Part shown: piece by piece, positions 23,760 through 33,599 of the stretch
Position numbering within the stretch: position 1 is the stretch's first letter
Layout of the letters: each line of letters begins with the position of its first letter
Source: Oerskovia rustica
Lineage (GTDB): Bacteria; Actinomycetota; Actinomycetes; Actinomycetales; Cellulomonadaceae
Direction: 5' to 3'
Assembly (NCBI RefSeq): GCF_014836555.1
Contig: NZ_JACSQQ010000007.1
Coordinates: 89,360 to 153,359 of the forward strand
Length of the DNA stretch: 64,000 bases
The notes under the pieces: generated by a model
What the model was told of the DNA's origin: nothing
What the model saw: the letters and a program-made list of their open reading frames with translations, nothing else
The model's database searches: none
Translations under genes and position numbers: made by a program

Positions 23760-26522
23760 TCAGGAGTCGCCGCCCGCGTTGCCGGACGTGCCGGCCGTGA
23801 CGTCCATCAGACGGTACTTCTCGATCGCCTGGGCCGAGGCCTCCGCGGGGACCTTGCCCTGCTTCGCGAGCTGCTGGAGCACGCGGACCACGACCGAGGG
23901 GCCATCGATCTTGAAGTGACGACGGGCCGCGGCACGCGTGTCGGAGAAGCCGAAGCCGTCCGCACCGAGCACCGCGTAGTCGCCCGGGATCCACTGGCGG
24001 ACCTGGTCGGGGACGAGGTGGTCGTAGTCGCTCGTCGCGACGAACGGACCCTCGACGCCCTGGAGCTTGGCCGTCAGGTACGGCACGCGCGGCGTCGCGG
24101 CCGGGTTGAGGAACGCGTCCTGCTCGGCGGCCAGGCCGTCACGGCGCAGCTCGTTCCAGCTCGTGACGCTCCAGACGTCCGCGGAGACGCCCCAGTCCTT
24201 CTCGAGGAGCTCCTGCGCCTCCAGCGCCCACGGCACGCCCACGCCCGAGGCGAGGATCTGCGCCTTGGGGCCCGAGGCCTCGGACACCTTGATGCGGTGG
24301 ATGCCGCGCAGGATGCCCTCGACGTCCACGTCCTCCGGCTCGACCGGCTGCTGCATGGGCTCGTTGTAGACCGTCAGGTAGTACATGACGTTCTGGTCGC
24401 GCCCGTCCTCGCCGTGACCGTCCTTGCCCGGCCCGTACATGCGCTCGATGCCGTCGCGCACGATGTGGCGGATCTCGTAGCCGTAGACCGGGTCGTACTG
24501 GACGATCGCCGAGTTGGTGCCTGCGAGCAGCGGCGAGTGACCGTCCGCGTGCTGCAGGCCCTCACCGGTGAGCGTCGTGCGCCCGGCCGTCGCGCCGATG
24601 ATGAAACCGCGCGTGAGCTGGTCGCCCGCGGCCCAGAACTGGTCGCCCGTGCGCTGGAAGCCGAACATCGAGTAGAAGATGTAGAACGGGATCATCACCT
24701 CGCCCTGCGTGGCGTACGAGGTGCCGACCGACTGGAACGCGGCCGCGGAACCGGCCTCGTTGATGCCGGTGTGCATGATCTGACCGGCCTCGGACTCCTT
24801 GTAGCTCAGCATGAGCTCGCGGTCCACGGCGAGGTAGTTCTGGCCCTGCGTGTTGAAGATCTTCGCGGACGGGAAGATCGAGTCCAGACCGAAGGTCCGG
24901 GCCTCGTCCGGGATGATCGGCACGATGCGCTTGCCGATCTCCTTGTCCTTGATGAGGTCCTTGAGCAGACGGACGAACGCCATGGTGGAGGCGATCTCCT
25001 GGTTGCCCGAGCCCTTCTTGAGGATCTCGTACGTCTTGTCGCCCGGCAGCGTGACCGGGGCCGGCTCCGCACGACGCTCGGGCACGTACCCGCCGAGCTG
25101 GCGGCGGCGCTCCTGCATGTACTGGATCTCCGGCGCGTCGGCGCCCGGGTGGTAGTACGGGGGCTCGTACGGGTTGGCGTCGAGCTCCTCGTCCGTGATC
25201 GGGATGCGCAGCGAGTCGCGCAGCGTCTTGAGGTCCGCCAGGCCGACCTTCTTCATCTGGTGGGTCGAGTTGCGCCCGGCGAAGCCCGAGCCCAGGCCGT
25301 AGCCCTTGACCGTGTGCGCCAGGATGACCGTCGGCTGGCCCGTGTGGGCCGTGGCCGCCGCGTACGCCGCGTAGAGCTTGCGGTAGTCGTGGCCGCCACG
25401 CTTGAGGGCCCAGATGTCGTCGTCCGACATGTTCTCGACGAGCTGCTTGGTGCGCGGGTCGCGCCCGAAGAAGTGCTCGCGGATGAACGCGCCGCTCTCG
25501 GCACGGTACGTCTGGTAGTCGCCGTCGGGCGTGACGTTCATCAGGTTGACGAGCGCACGGTCCTTGTCGGCGTTGAGCAGGGTGTCCCACTCACGCCCCC
25601 AGATGACCTTGATGACGTTCCAGCCGGCGCCGCGGAACTGCGCCTCGAGCTCCTGGATGATCTTGCCGTTGCCGCGGACCGGGCCGTCGAGGCGCTGCAG
25701 GTTGCAGTTGACCACGAAGTTCAGGTTGTCCAGGCCCTGCTGCGCGGCGAGCTGCAGCATGCCGCGGCTCTCCGGCTCGTCCATCTCGCCGTCGCCGAGG
25801 AAGGCCCAGACGTTCTGCTGGCTCGTGTCCTTGATGCCGCGGTTGTGCAGGTAGCGGTTGGTCCACGCCTGGTAGATCGCCGAGGCCGGGCCGAGGCCCA
25901 TGGAGACCGTGGGGAACTCCCAGAAGTCCGGCATGAGGCGCGGGTGCGGGTAGGACGGCAGACCGCCGCCCGCGTGCGACTTCTCCTGGCGGAACCCGTC
26001 GAGCTGGTCCGCCGAGAGGCGGCCCTCGAGGAACGCACGGGCGTAGACGCCGGGGCTCGCGTGACCCTGGAAGTAGACCTGGTCACCGCCGCCCGGGTGG
26101 TCCTTGCCGCGGAAGAAGTGGTTCAGGCCCACCTCGTACAGCGTCGCGACGGACGCGTAGGACGAGATGTGCCCGCCGACCCCGATCCCGGGGCGCTGCG
26201 CGCGCGTGACCATGACGGCCGCGTTCCACCGGTTCCAGCTGCGGTAACGACGCTCCATGGCCTCGTCACCGGGGAAGTACGGCTCTTCGTGCACACCGAT
26301 GGTGTTGACGTAGGGGGTGTTCACCGACGTCGGGATCGCCACGTTGCGCTCGCGTGCTCGCTTGAGCATGTTGAGCAGGACGTAGCGGGCGCGGGGGCCA
26401 CCACGGTCGTCGATCAGTCCGTCCAGGGACTCGACCCACTCGCTCGTCTCAGCGGGGTCGATGTCCGGTACTTGGCTGAGCAGACCGTTGATCAGCGGTC
26501 CGGTCTCGTCAAACGAAGCCAC
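23760..26522 (-). CDS. aceE: Pyruvate dehydrogenase E1 component (homodimeric type)
   Basis: This encodes about 920 residues. The GTG at 26522 was chosen because GAGG lies seven bases upstream and the next residues ([22 protein letters not shown]) match the normal family start; the frame is open 19 codons further. The enzyme decarboxylates pyruvate with thiamine diphosphate and transfers the acetyl unit to E2, giving acetyl-CoA. The ThDP-binding segment [12 protein letters not shown] and downstream N-residues are visible, as is the conserved HYDP-like region. Divergent from DUF3052. Confidence 0.97.
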   Translation of the reverse strand: MASFDETGPLINGLLSQVPDIDPAETSEWVESLDGLIDDRGGPRARYVLLNMLKRARERNVAIPTSVNTPYVNTIGVHEEPYFPGDEAMERRYRSWNRWNAAVMVTRAQRPGIGVGGHISSYASVATLYEVGLNHFFRGKDHPGGGDQVYFQGHASPGVYARAFLEGRLSADQLDGFRQEKSHAGGGLPSYPHPRLMPDFWEFPTVSMGLGPASAIYQAWTNRYLHNRGIKDTSQQNVWAFLGDGEMDEPESRGMLQLAAQQGLDNLNFVVNCNLQRLDGPVRGNGKIIQELEAQFRGAGWNVIKVIWGREWDTLLNADKDRALVNLMNVTPDGDYQTYRAESGAFIREHFFGRDPRTKQLVENMSDDDIWALKRGGHDYRKLYAAYAAATAHTGQPTVILAHTVKGYGLGSGFAGRNSTHQMKKVGLADLKTLRDSLRIPITDEELDANPYEPPYYHPGADAPEIQYMQERRRQLGGYVPERRAEPAPVTLPGDKTYEILKKGSGNQEIASTMAFVRLLKDLIKDKEIGKRIVPIIPDEARTFGLDSIFPSAKIFNTQGQNYLAVDRELMLSYKESEAGQIMHTGINEAGSAAAFQSVGTSYATQGEVMIPFYIFYSMFGFQRTGDQFWAAGDQLTRGFIIGATAGRTTLTGEGLQHADGHSPLLAGTNSAIVQYDPVYGYEIRHIVRDGIERMYGPGKDGHGEDGRDQNVMYYLTVYNEPMQQPVEPEDVDVEGILRGIHRIKVSEASGPKAQILASGVGVPWALEAQELLEKDWGVSADVWSVTSWNELRRDGLAAEQDAFLNPAATPRVPYLTAKLQGVEGPFVATSDYDHLVPDQVRQWIPGDYAVLGADGFGFSDTRAAARRHFKIDGPSVVVRVLQQLAKQGKVPAEASAQAIEKYRLMDVTAGTSGNAGGDS

Positions 26523-27041
26523 CAGCAACCTCATATCTTGTTCGGAGCGGTATTCGGATTGAATCACGGCGCGGTACACCGTGCCCGCTCACCTCCAGCC
26601 ACTCCTGCGCGGCGGTAGCAGCCGCTGGTGGCGACTGTGCCTCCACACTCTCGGGTGGTCGAACCATTCTGTTACCCCGCGGCCTGGAAGTCACACCACA
26701 AGGGGGTCAAGAGAGCGTGATCTCCACGACACAGGAGTGTGTGCGTCCGGTGCGCAGAGGGTGGAGGAGAGGTTGTGGCGGGCGTCCGCGGTGTCCGTCG
26801 AGCGTGCGCGGTCGGGCGTCGTCGTGCTCGACGGCGGAGCGCCCGCCCCGTGCTCGAGGCACCTTCCGTGGCGCGCCGACGTTGTGCCGAGTGCAGAACA
26901 CCGCAACACTGGTGCAACTGCACGGTGAAGAGGCCCGAGCGACGCACCCGCCCCTGCTGAGGCACGCGGGAGTGGTGTGGGCTACCTTTGCCAAGCAGGT
27001 CACAGATCATCGAGCAGTACGAAGAAGGGAAAGAGACACAA
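26523..27041. other. Divergent promoter region of aceE and DUF3052
   Basis: This 519-base gap lies between the divergent genes aceE and the DUF3052 gene. It should carry both promoters. A GACACAGGAGTGTGTGC near-palindrome lies near 26738. No open frame in it has protein-like character. I cannot place -10/-35 boxes with confidence. Confidence 0.4.
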
Positions 27042-27455
27042 GTGGGAGCGACGCCGGACCCCCAGGGTGCAGGACGCCTGGGGTTCCTCTCTGGCCATGT
27101 GGTGCAGGAGTTCGGTTGGGGTGAGGACGTCGACGACGACCTCCGCGCCGAGATCGAGGAGCTCGTCGGCTCCGAGCTGGTGGACGAGGACTACGGAGAC
27201 GTCACCGACGGTGTCGTGGTCTGGTGGCGCGAGGACGACGGCGACCTGACCGACATGCTCGTCGACGTCCAGACGGTCCTCGACGACGGCGGTCTCATCT
27301 GGATCTTCACGCCCAAGGCAGGCCGCGACGGCCACGTGGGCCACAACGACCTCCAGGAGGCCGCGACCACGGCCGGCCTGCACGCCACGAGCACGTTCGC
27401 GATCGCGCCGGACTGGTCCGCGACCAAGCTCGGCACGCGCGGCCGTGGCCGCTGA
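27042..27455 (+). CDS. DUF3052-family protein
   Basis: This encodes 137 residues from a GTG; GGGAAAGAG lies just upstream, whereas a TTG 18 codons earlier would give an unusual start. The family is small, acidic and conserved in actinobacteria (GFLSGHVVQEFGWGEDVDDD, GVVVWWREDDGDLTDMLVD). Its last 11 bases overlap the next gene, so the peroxiredoxin is co-expressed. In Mycobacterium tuberculosis the homologous pair is Rv2239c and ahpE. Function unknown. Confidence 0.88.
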   Translation: MGATPDPQGAGRLGFLSGHVVQEFGWGEDVDDDLRAEIEELVGSELVDEDYGDVTDGVVVWWREDDGDLTDMLVDVQTVLDDGGLIWIFTPKAGRDGHVGHNDLQEAATTAGLHATSTFAIAPDWSATKLGTRGRGR

Positions 27456-27921
27456 GGCCCCCGAGCTGACGGTCCGGCCGGGCGACCTCGCCCCCGACTT
27501 CACGCTCACCGACACGCACGGCACCCCGGTCCGCCTCGCGGACCTGCGCGGTCGACCCGTCCTGCTCGTGTTCGTGCCGTTCGCGTTCTCGGGCACGTGC
27601 ACGAGCGAGCTGTGCGAGCTCCGCGACAACATCGCCGACTTCGAGACCGCGGGCGTCTCGCTCTACGCGATCTCGTGCGACCCCGTCTTCTCGCTCAAGG
27701 CCTGGGCCGCGCAGGAGGGGTACACGTTCGACCTCCTCTCGGACTTCTGGCCGCACGGCGAGGTCGCCCGCCAGTACGGGGTGTTCGACGACGAGCGCGG
27801 CCTCGCGATCCGCGGCAGCTTCCTGATCGACGCAGAAGGCGTCGTGCGGTGGTCCGTCGTGAACCCGCGCGGGCAGCGCCGGGACCTCGCCGGGTACCGG
27901 GCGGCGCTCGCGGATCTCTGA
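27445..27921 (+). CDS. AhpE-like peroxiredoxin
   Basis: This encodes 158 residues from a GTG overlapping the DUF3052 gene. It reduces hydroperoxides through the peroxidatic Cys52 in PFAFSGTC (PxxxSxxC motif); a second Cys57 follows in TSELC, so an atypical two-Cys mechanism is possible. Conserved segments GDLAPDFTLTD, LISDPV-like ISCDPVFSLKAW and SFLIDAEGVVRW are present. Partner reductant is not indicated. The conserved location downstream of aceE and DUF3052 argues for the AhpE subgroup. Confidence 0.9.
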   Translation: MAAEAPELTVRPGDLAPDFTLTDTHGTPVRLADLRGRPVLLVFVPFAFSGTCTSELCELRDNIADFETAGVSLYAISCDPVFSLKAWAAQEGYTFDLLSDFWPHGEVARQYGVFDDERGLAIRGSFLIDAEGVVRWSVVNPRGQRRDLAGYRAALADL

Positions 27922-28160
27922 CCCCGCAGCTCTCGACGGGCGTGCCGTGGCCTCGTGCCGTGGTGCGCCCGTCGGTTGCTTCGGGCCCGTCGGCGCGACG
28001 GGGCAGGGGCGCCGGACCTCGGGTGCTGGTCGTGGGTTCGTCGGCTGCTCTGGCCGGCTCCGCCCGTGGTGGCCGTACGCCGTCGGGCACGGGACGCCCG
28101 GCGTGCGGCGGATGTGCGAGGCAGGGCCGGTGACCCGGTAGGCTGTGCACCGCTGTTCTG

Positions 28161-28234
28161 GGGCCTGTAGCTCAGTTGGTTAGAGCGCCACGCTTACACC
28201 GTGGATGTCGGGGGTTCGAGTCCCTCCGGGCCCA
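28161..28234 (+). tRNA. tRNA-Val (TAC)
   Basis: A 74-nt cloverleaf: acceptor GGGCCTG with CGGGCCC, D arm GCTC/GAGC, anticodon arm CCACG/CGTGG with loop CTTACAC (anticodon TAC), and T arm with TTCGAGT. CCA is not encoded. Confidence 0.95.
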
Positions 28235-28554
28235 CCCCAACCCTCGCTCGACGAGGGCGCGCGAGGTCGAGCGGTCGCCCGACTCCCTCGCTCCCCGCCG
28301 AAGCTCTCTCGTCCTGCCTCTGGGCAGGTCGCGACGTCTTCGGCGCGTGCGCCGAGTGTGCAGTTCGGGTCGTTCACACACGTCGTGGACCGCCCGAACT
28401 GCACACTCGGCGAAGAGCCTCCTCGCGAGCCGACCATCAACATGCCCGACCCGGCCACCGGGGCCGTGCGGCGCCGTCGGGCGGGGAGGGGGCCGGCCGC
28501 GGCTGGCGTCCCCCGACGAATCACCCGCTCGATCTCCACTGACAGCATCGACGC
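28235..28554. other. 320-base region between tRNA-Val and DUF4132 with a dispersed palindrome
   Basis: No gene is supported. The main object is the 19-bp inverted repeat at 28351-28411 (listed separately). Any promoter for the downstream five-gene operon should lie here or in the first codons of the DUF4132 gene. Confidence 0.45.
28351..28411. repeat. Dispersed 19-bp inverted repeat, copy 1
   Basis: GCCGAGTGTGCAGTTCGGG (28351-28369) is perfectly complementary to 28393-28411 with a 23-base spacer. A second copy of the same pair (one base differs in the left arm) is at 46032-46093. The arms are identical between sites although the spacers differ, which points to a dispersed repeat family (REP-like) or a protein-binding dyad. 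Confidence 0.8.
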
Positions 28555-31500
28555 GTGTCGGTGGCTTCTCCTACTGTGACCGACGACGCCGCGCCGACGG
28601 AGCGCGGCGGCCTCCGGACGCGGTCCGGCGGCCCGGAGGAGACGGTGGGACGCGTGTTCGACAAGATCAAGGGTTGGCTCCAGGGAGACCACGACGGCGC
28701 GGCCGAGGGCGGCGGCATGGCGCCCGGCCGGGCGGAGGGGCGGCGGCGCACCGCGCCCTCGGGTCGGCTGGTCGACGGACTGAAGATCCTGGACGCGGAC
28801 ACCGAAGGTCTCGCGGCCCGCGCGATCGCCTACGTCCACACTGGTGACGGACCGGAGCTCGTGACCGAGCTGTCGCAGCGCACCGACGACGCGGTGGACC
28901 GGCTGCTCAACCGGCCCGCGACGCTCGGCGTCTGGACCTACACGACCCAGGCCGAGGACAAGACCATCAAGGAGCGCGTGCCGGGCTGGAACGTCAGCAA
29001 GGGTGCCACCGCCCGCAGCAACCTGTACACGCTGACCGAGCCCGTCGGCATCGACGCGCTCGTGCGCCTGGGTCGCCTGTTCGCGGCCGTCTCGCCCGAC
29101 GTCTCACGCGCCTCCGACCGGCTCCCGGCCTGGTTCGCGGCCCTCCTGACCGACACCGCCAAGACGTGCGGCGACCGTCGCACCACCGGCAAGAACGGCA
29201 AGCCGGGCGTGCGCAGCCAGTGGACCCCCGAGCTGCTGACCGCGATCCTGCGCGACGGCGGCGTGGCCGAGGAGAGCATCCCGACCGCCGTCGTGGCCGG
29301 GATCTTCGACCGCCCCGTCACCGCGGACTACTACGGCGACCCGCTCGCGGTGTTCGCGGCGCAGCCCGGCGTCGAGGAGTACCTGGTCGCGCACCCGGCC
29401 GACGTCGCCGCGGTCGCACCGCTGCTGCGCGCGACCGGCAAGGTCGAGCTCCTGCAGTTCCTGCGGACCCGGCCCGCTGCGCTCGACGCGTTCGTCGGGC
29501 TCGTCGCCCAGCTCGCGACCGACAACGCCAAGTCCGTGCGCGAGGAGGCCGCCGGGAACCTCGCGGCCCTGCCCGCCACGCGTCAGGTCGAGCTCCTCGA
29601 ACCCCTGCTCACCACGATGCCCGCGAGCCGGCTCGCGGGGCTCGTGACCCACCTCGTCGGGGTCGAGGGCGGCATCGACGCCCTGCGGCGCGCGCACGCC
29701 GCCGACGGCCGGGGAGCTCGCGGCACGCTGCTGTCGAACGCGATCGAGCGGGCCACGGCCCTCGACGTCGCGACGGTCGTCGTCGACGAGCCCCTCGACG
29801 TCCCGCCCTTCACGCCCCTGCCCGAGGTCGTCCTCGGCGAGCCGTTCGTACGCTCGGCCCGCGACGCGGTCGACCGCCGGCTCGCCGCGGCCCGCGACGA
29901 GCTCGCCGTGCTCGAGGCGCTGCCCAAGGCCGAGGCCCAGAGCTGGCGCCTGTCCCACGCCCGGGGAGCCGTCAAGGACCTCGCGGCCATCACCGACGAC
30001 CACCTCACGCAGGTCGCGCAGTACCTCTCGGGTGCCCTGACCAAGGTGCCGCCGCACAAGGTGCTCATCGAGCTCCAGGCGCCTGCGATCCGGAGCCGGC
30101 TCGACGGCCTGACCATGCTGCACGACATCCGCTTCGCGCGCTCGCACGGCGGCGGCCGGCAGCGCTACCCCTGGTACCAGCTCAACGCGACGACCGACAT
30201 CGCGCTCGACCTCCGGATCCTCGCCGACGGCGTCGAGCGTGCCGGCGTCCAGGACTCCGAGGCGGCCGTCGCCGAGCTCGTGTTCGACTCCTGGTTCGCC
30301 CGCGGCACGTTCGCCCCCGAGCACCTGTGGCCCTACTTCGCCGAGCACCCGCGCGCGCTCGACACGATCCTGGGGCTGCGTCCGCCGAGCACGGTCGGAA
30401 CCTCCAGCCGCTCGGAGCGGCTCGAGGTCGCCCTCACGATCCTCGGCGGGTTCCCGACGATCCCGAACCGCTACCTCCCACGGCTGGCCGAGCTCGCTCT
30501 GGGTGAGGGCAAGACGCACCGCGTCGCGGCGCAGAAGGTCCTCGAGTCGCACGTCGGCGCGCGCGACCTGGCCGAGCAGGGCCTGCGCGACGGGAAGGCC
30601 GAGATCCGCGCCACGGCCGCCGTCTGGCTCCAGCGCCTCGGCGACCCGGCAGCGATCCCGGCACTGCGAGCCGCGCTCGCCAAGGAACGTCGCGAGGTGG
30701 CCCGCGCGGCGCTCCTCGGCGCCCTCGAGGCGCTCGGCGACGACATCGCCCCCGAGCTCGCGCCCGCGACGCTGCTCGCCGAGGCGACCAAGGGCCTCAA
30801 GGCCAAGGCACCCGCGAGCATGGCCTGGTTCCCGCTCGACGGCCTGCCCACGCTCCGCTGGGCCGCCGACGGCGAGCCCGTGCCGGTCGAGGTCGTGCGG
30901 TGGTGGGTCGTGCTCGCGGTCAAGCTCAAGGACCCGAGCGGGCTGGGCCTGATCGCGCGCTACGAGTCCCTGCTCGACGACGAGAGCCGTGCGGCGCTCG
31001 GCCGGTTCGTGCTCGACGCGTGGATCGGCAAGGACACCCAGGGCCCCACGGCCGAGGAGAGCCGGGCCTACGCGGACGGCGAGGCCCAGCAGCGGTACGA
31101 CCGCTACCAGCACTGGTACAAGCAGCACCCCCAGTATTACGAGGCCGAGGCCTCGCGGACCGTCGACCAGCACCACCAGGATGCGTTCCGTGAGCACCAG
31201 GCGAACTACCTCGGGTCGGCCATCGCCGACAAGGGGCTGCTCGCGCTGACCGTCGGTATGCCGGGCGCCGAGCTGACGCGCACCGTGCAGCAGTACCTCA
31301 AGACGCACATCACGCGCCGCGCCCAGATCGAGGCCCTCGTCCGGGCGCTCGCGGCCAACGGCGACCCCGCGTCGATCCAGCTCCTGCTGTCCGTGGCGCG
31401 GCGTCACCGCCAGGCCACGGTGCAGGCGGCCGCGCAGCAGCTCGCCGAGGACCTGGCAGAACGACGCGGCTGGTCCGCCGAAGAGCTGGCGGACCGCACC

Positions 31501-32448
31501 GTGCAGACTGCGGGCTTCGAGGACGACGGGATCCTGCACCTCGACCTCGGGTCGCGCGAGTACACCGGACGCATCACGCCCACGTTCACGCTCGAGCTCA
31601 CCAACGACGCGGGGAAGGTCGTCAAGGCGCTGCCTGCGCCCCGCGCGGACGACGACCCCGGCCAGGTCAAGGCCGCCAAGTCGCAGCTCTCGACGAGCCG
31701 CAAGGAGCTCAAGGCCGTCGTCGCGCTCCAGACCCAGCGCCTCTACGAGGCCATGTGCACGGGGCGCGAGTGGCCCGTCGCGGACTGGCTCGAGTTCGTG
31801 GCCGGGCACCCCGTCATGTCCCGGCTCGCGGCCGGGCTCGTCTGGCTCGAGAACCCCGGTCCGGACCAGCGGGCGTTCCGCCCGGGCGATGCCGGAGCGC
31901 TCATCGACGTCGACGACGAGGACGTGACCCTCGCGCAGGGCTCGACGGTCTCGGTCGCGCACGGCGTGCTGCTCGGCGCGGACGAGGCCGGCCGATGGCG
32001 CGAGCACCTCGCGGACTACGAGATCAGGCCGCTGTTCGACCAGCTCACGGTCGACGTCCCCGCCCTGGACAGCCAGGCGACCGCGATCAGCGACCGCAAG
32101 GGCTGGCTCACGGACAGCTTCACGGTCCGCGGGCGGGCGACCAAGCTCGGCTACGCGCGCAGCCAGGCCGAGGACGGCGGCTGGTTCTCGGGCTACGAGA
32201 AGGCGTACCCGAGCGTCGGGATCACCGCGGTCATCGAGTTCACGGGCGCGTTCCTGCCCGAGGAGAACATCCCCGCGGCGATCACCGAGCTCGTGTTCCG
32301 TCGTTCGACCCGGGCCTACGGGCAGAGCGCCGAGGCACGTCTCGCCGACCTGCCGCCCGTCCTCGTCGCGGAGTCGTACCGCGACTACCTGACCGTCGCT
32401 GCCGGTGGCAGCTTCGACGCCGCCTGGGAGAAGAAGAGCGCATGGTGA
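28555..32448 (+). CDS. DUF4132-domain protein, first gene of the AAA/VWA operon
   Basis: This encodes up to 1297 residues. The start is uncertain: GTG at 28555, 28576, 28645 or 28654; GGAGGAG at 28635-28641 favours one of the last two. Much of the protein is made of helical HEAT/ARM-like repeats (for example ARDLAEQGLRDGKAEIRATA, AVWLQRLGDPAAIPALRAAL). The C-terminal ~250 residues are the DUF4132 domain (CTGREWPVADWLEFVAGHPV, GLVWLENPG). E. coli YehI/MolR carry the same domain beside yehL-yehM-yehP-yehQ. The gene overlaps the AAA gene by seven bases. Likely a large scaffold or client-recognition protein; that is inference. Confidence 0.88.
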   Translation: MSVASPTVTDDAAPTERGGLRTRSGGPEETVGRVFDKIKGWLQGDHDGAAEGGGMAPGRAEGRRRTAPSGRLVDGLKILDADTEGLAARAIAYVHTGDGPELVTELSQRTDDAVDRLLNRPATLGVWTYTTQAEDKTIKERVPGWNVSKGATARSNLYTLTEPVGIDALVRLGRLFAAVSPDVSRASDRLPAWFAALLTDTAKTCGDRRTTGKNGKPGVRSQWTPELLTAILRDGGVAEESIPTAVVAGIFDRPVTADYYGDPLAVFAAQPGVEEYLVAHPADVAAVAPLLRATGKVELLQFLRTRPAALDAFVGLVAQLATDNAKSVREEAAGNLAALPATRQVELLEPLLTTMPASRLAGLVTHLVGVEGGIDALRRAHAADGRGARGTLLSNAIERATALDVATVVVDEPLDVPPFTPLPEVVLGEPFVRSARDAVDRRLAAARDELAVLEALPKAEAQSWRLSHARGAVKDLAAITDDHLTQVAQYLSGALTKVPPHKVLIELQAPAIRSRLDGLTMLHDIRFARSHGGGRQRYPWYQLNATTDIALDLRILADGVERAGVQDSEAAVAELVFDSWFARGTFAPEHLWPYFAEHPRALDTILGLRPPSTVGTSSRSERLEVALTILGGFPTIPNRYLPRLAELALGEGKTHRVAAQKVLESHVGARDLAEQGLRDGKAEIRATAAVWLQRLGDPAAIPALRAALAKERREVARAALLGALEALGDDIAPELAPATLLAEATKGLKAKAPASMAWFPLDGLPTLRWAADGEPVPVEVVRWWVVLAVKLKDPSGLGLIARYESLLDDESRAALGRFVLDAWIGKDTQGPTAEESRAYADGEAQQRYDRYQHWYKQHPQYYEAEASRTVDQHHQDAFREHQANYLGSAIADKGLLALTVGMPGAELTRTVQQYLKTHITRRAQIEALVRALAANGDPASIQLLLSVARRHRQATVQAAAQQLAEDLAERRGWSAEELADRTVQTAGFEDDGILHLDLGSREYTGRITPTFTLELTNDAGKVVKALPAPRADDDPGQVKAAKSQLSTSRKELKAVVALQTQRLYEAMCTGREWPVADWLEFVAGHPVMSRLAAGLVWLENPGPDQRAFRPGDAGALIDVDDEDVTLAQGSTVSVAHGVLLGADEAGRWREHLADYEIRPLFDQLTVDVPALDSQATAISDRKGWLTDSFTVRGRATKLGYARSQAEDGGWFSGYEKAYPSVGITAVIEFTGAFLPEENIPAAITELVFRRSTRAYGQSAEARLADLPPVLVAESYRDYLTVAAGGSFDAAWEKKSAW

Positions 32449-33599
32449 CCACTCCGCCCACCTCTGCGAGCACCCACGACGAGGCATCGGCCCTCGACCG
32501 CGGCCCCGCCCAGGAGATCCGCCCGCCCGCCGAGGTGCGCTTCGCGGACGAGCTCGCGGTGCTCGAGGCCGCCGACCGGGCCAAGGGCTCCGAGCTGCCG
32601 CCCGGGTGGCGGCTCAGCCCCCGTGCCGTGCGGGCCTTCGTCGTGGGCGACGCCGAGCTCGGGGTGCGACGGAAGTTCTACGGTGACGACCCGCTCGTGG
32701 ACCGAGCCGTCGTGTCCTTGCTCGGTCGCCAGGGACTCATGCTCGTGGGGGAGCCCGGTACCGCGAAGTCGATGCTGTCCGAGCTGCTCGCGGCCGCGGT
32801 GAGCGGGACGTCGAACCTCACCGTCCAGGGCACCGCGGGCACGACCGAGGACCACGTCCGTTACTCGTGGAACTACGCGCTGCTCATCGCCGAGGGACCC
32901 AGCGAGCGATCGCTCGTCCCGTCGGCCGTCCAGCAGGCCATGAGCGCGGGCAAGGTCGTCCGGTTCGAGGAGATCACACGCTGCGCGCCCGAGATCCAGG
33001 ACACCCTCGTCTCGATCCTCTCCGAGAAGCAGCTCATGATCCCCGAGCTCGGCAGCGAGGCACGGGTATCGGCCCGTCCGGGGTTCAACGTGCTCGCGAC
33101 CGCGAACCTCAAGGACCGGGGAGTCCACGAGATGTCGGCGGCGCTCAAGCGACGGTTCAACTTCGAGACCATCAAGCCCCTCACGGACCGCCAGTTCGAG
33201 ATAGACCTCATCGAGGCCCAGCTCACGGCAGAGCTCGGCCCGGCGAGCGAGCGCCCACCGCTCGCGCGGGACGTCCTGGACGTGCTCGTCACGGCGTTCC
33301 AGGACCTGCGGGCCGGGGCAACGAGCAACGGCGCCCCCGTCAAGCGTCCCGAGACCGTCATGTCGACGGCCGAGGCCGTGAACGTCGCGGTCGCCGCGTC
33401 GCTCGAGGCCCGCTACCTGGGCGACGGCACCGTGACCCCCGCCGAGGTCGCGCGCCAGCTCGCGGGGGTGGCCTCCAAGGGCGACGAGGAGGACGCGCGA
33501 CGCCTGCGGCACTACGTCGACAACGTCGTGCGCGAGCGGGCGCGACGCGACCCGCGCTGGAAGTCCTTCCTCTCCGCGGCGGAGTCCTTGTGGCAGTAG
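32442..33599 (+). CDS. MoxR-type AAA+ ATPase (YehL-like)
   Basis: This encodes 385 residues from an ATG within the end of DUF4132. Walker A GEPGTAKSML, Walker B VVRFEEIT, sensor 1 (VLATANLKDRG) and an arginine finger region (ALKRRFNFETI) are present, so it is an active AAA+ ring ATPase of the MoxR class. MoxR ATPases work with VWA proteins (36265 gene) as chaperones that insert cofactors or remodel proteins. It overlaps the next gene by ten bases. E. coli YehL is the counterpart. Confidence 0.92.
   Translation: MVTTPPTSASTHDEASALDRGPAQEIRPPAEVRFADELAVLEAADRAKGSELPPGWRLSPRAVRAFVVGDAELGVRRKFYGDDPLVDRAVVSLLGRQGLMLVGEPGTAKSMLSELLAAAVSGTSNLTVQGTAGTTEDHVRYSWNYALLIAEGPSERSLVPSAVQQAMSAGKVVRFEEITRCAPEIQDTLVSILSEKQLMIPELGSEARVSARPGFNVLATANLKDRGVHEMSAALKRRFNFETIKPLTDRQFEIDLIEAQLTAELGPASERPPLARDVLDVLVTAFQDLRAGATSNGAPVKRPETVMSTAEAVNVAVAASLEARYLGDGTVTPAEVARQLAGVASKGDEEDARRLRHYVDNVVRERARRDPRWKSFLSAAESLWQ

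Noticed and set aside
28351-28411. CRISPR-like repeat
   Set aside because: It is a single inverted repeat with one spacer, not a direct-repeat array, and no cas gene is near. No CRISPR array was seen in the window.
29104-32487. A 1127-residue open frame on the minus strand opposite DUF4132
   Set aside because: It is a shadow frame caused by high GC at third positions of the plus-strand gene. It is Arg/Glu/Gly/Val rich with no domain, and the plus strand is clearly coding.
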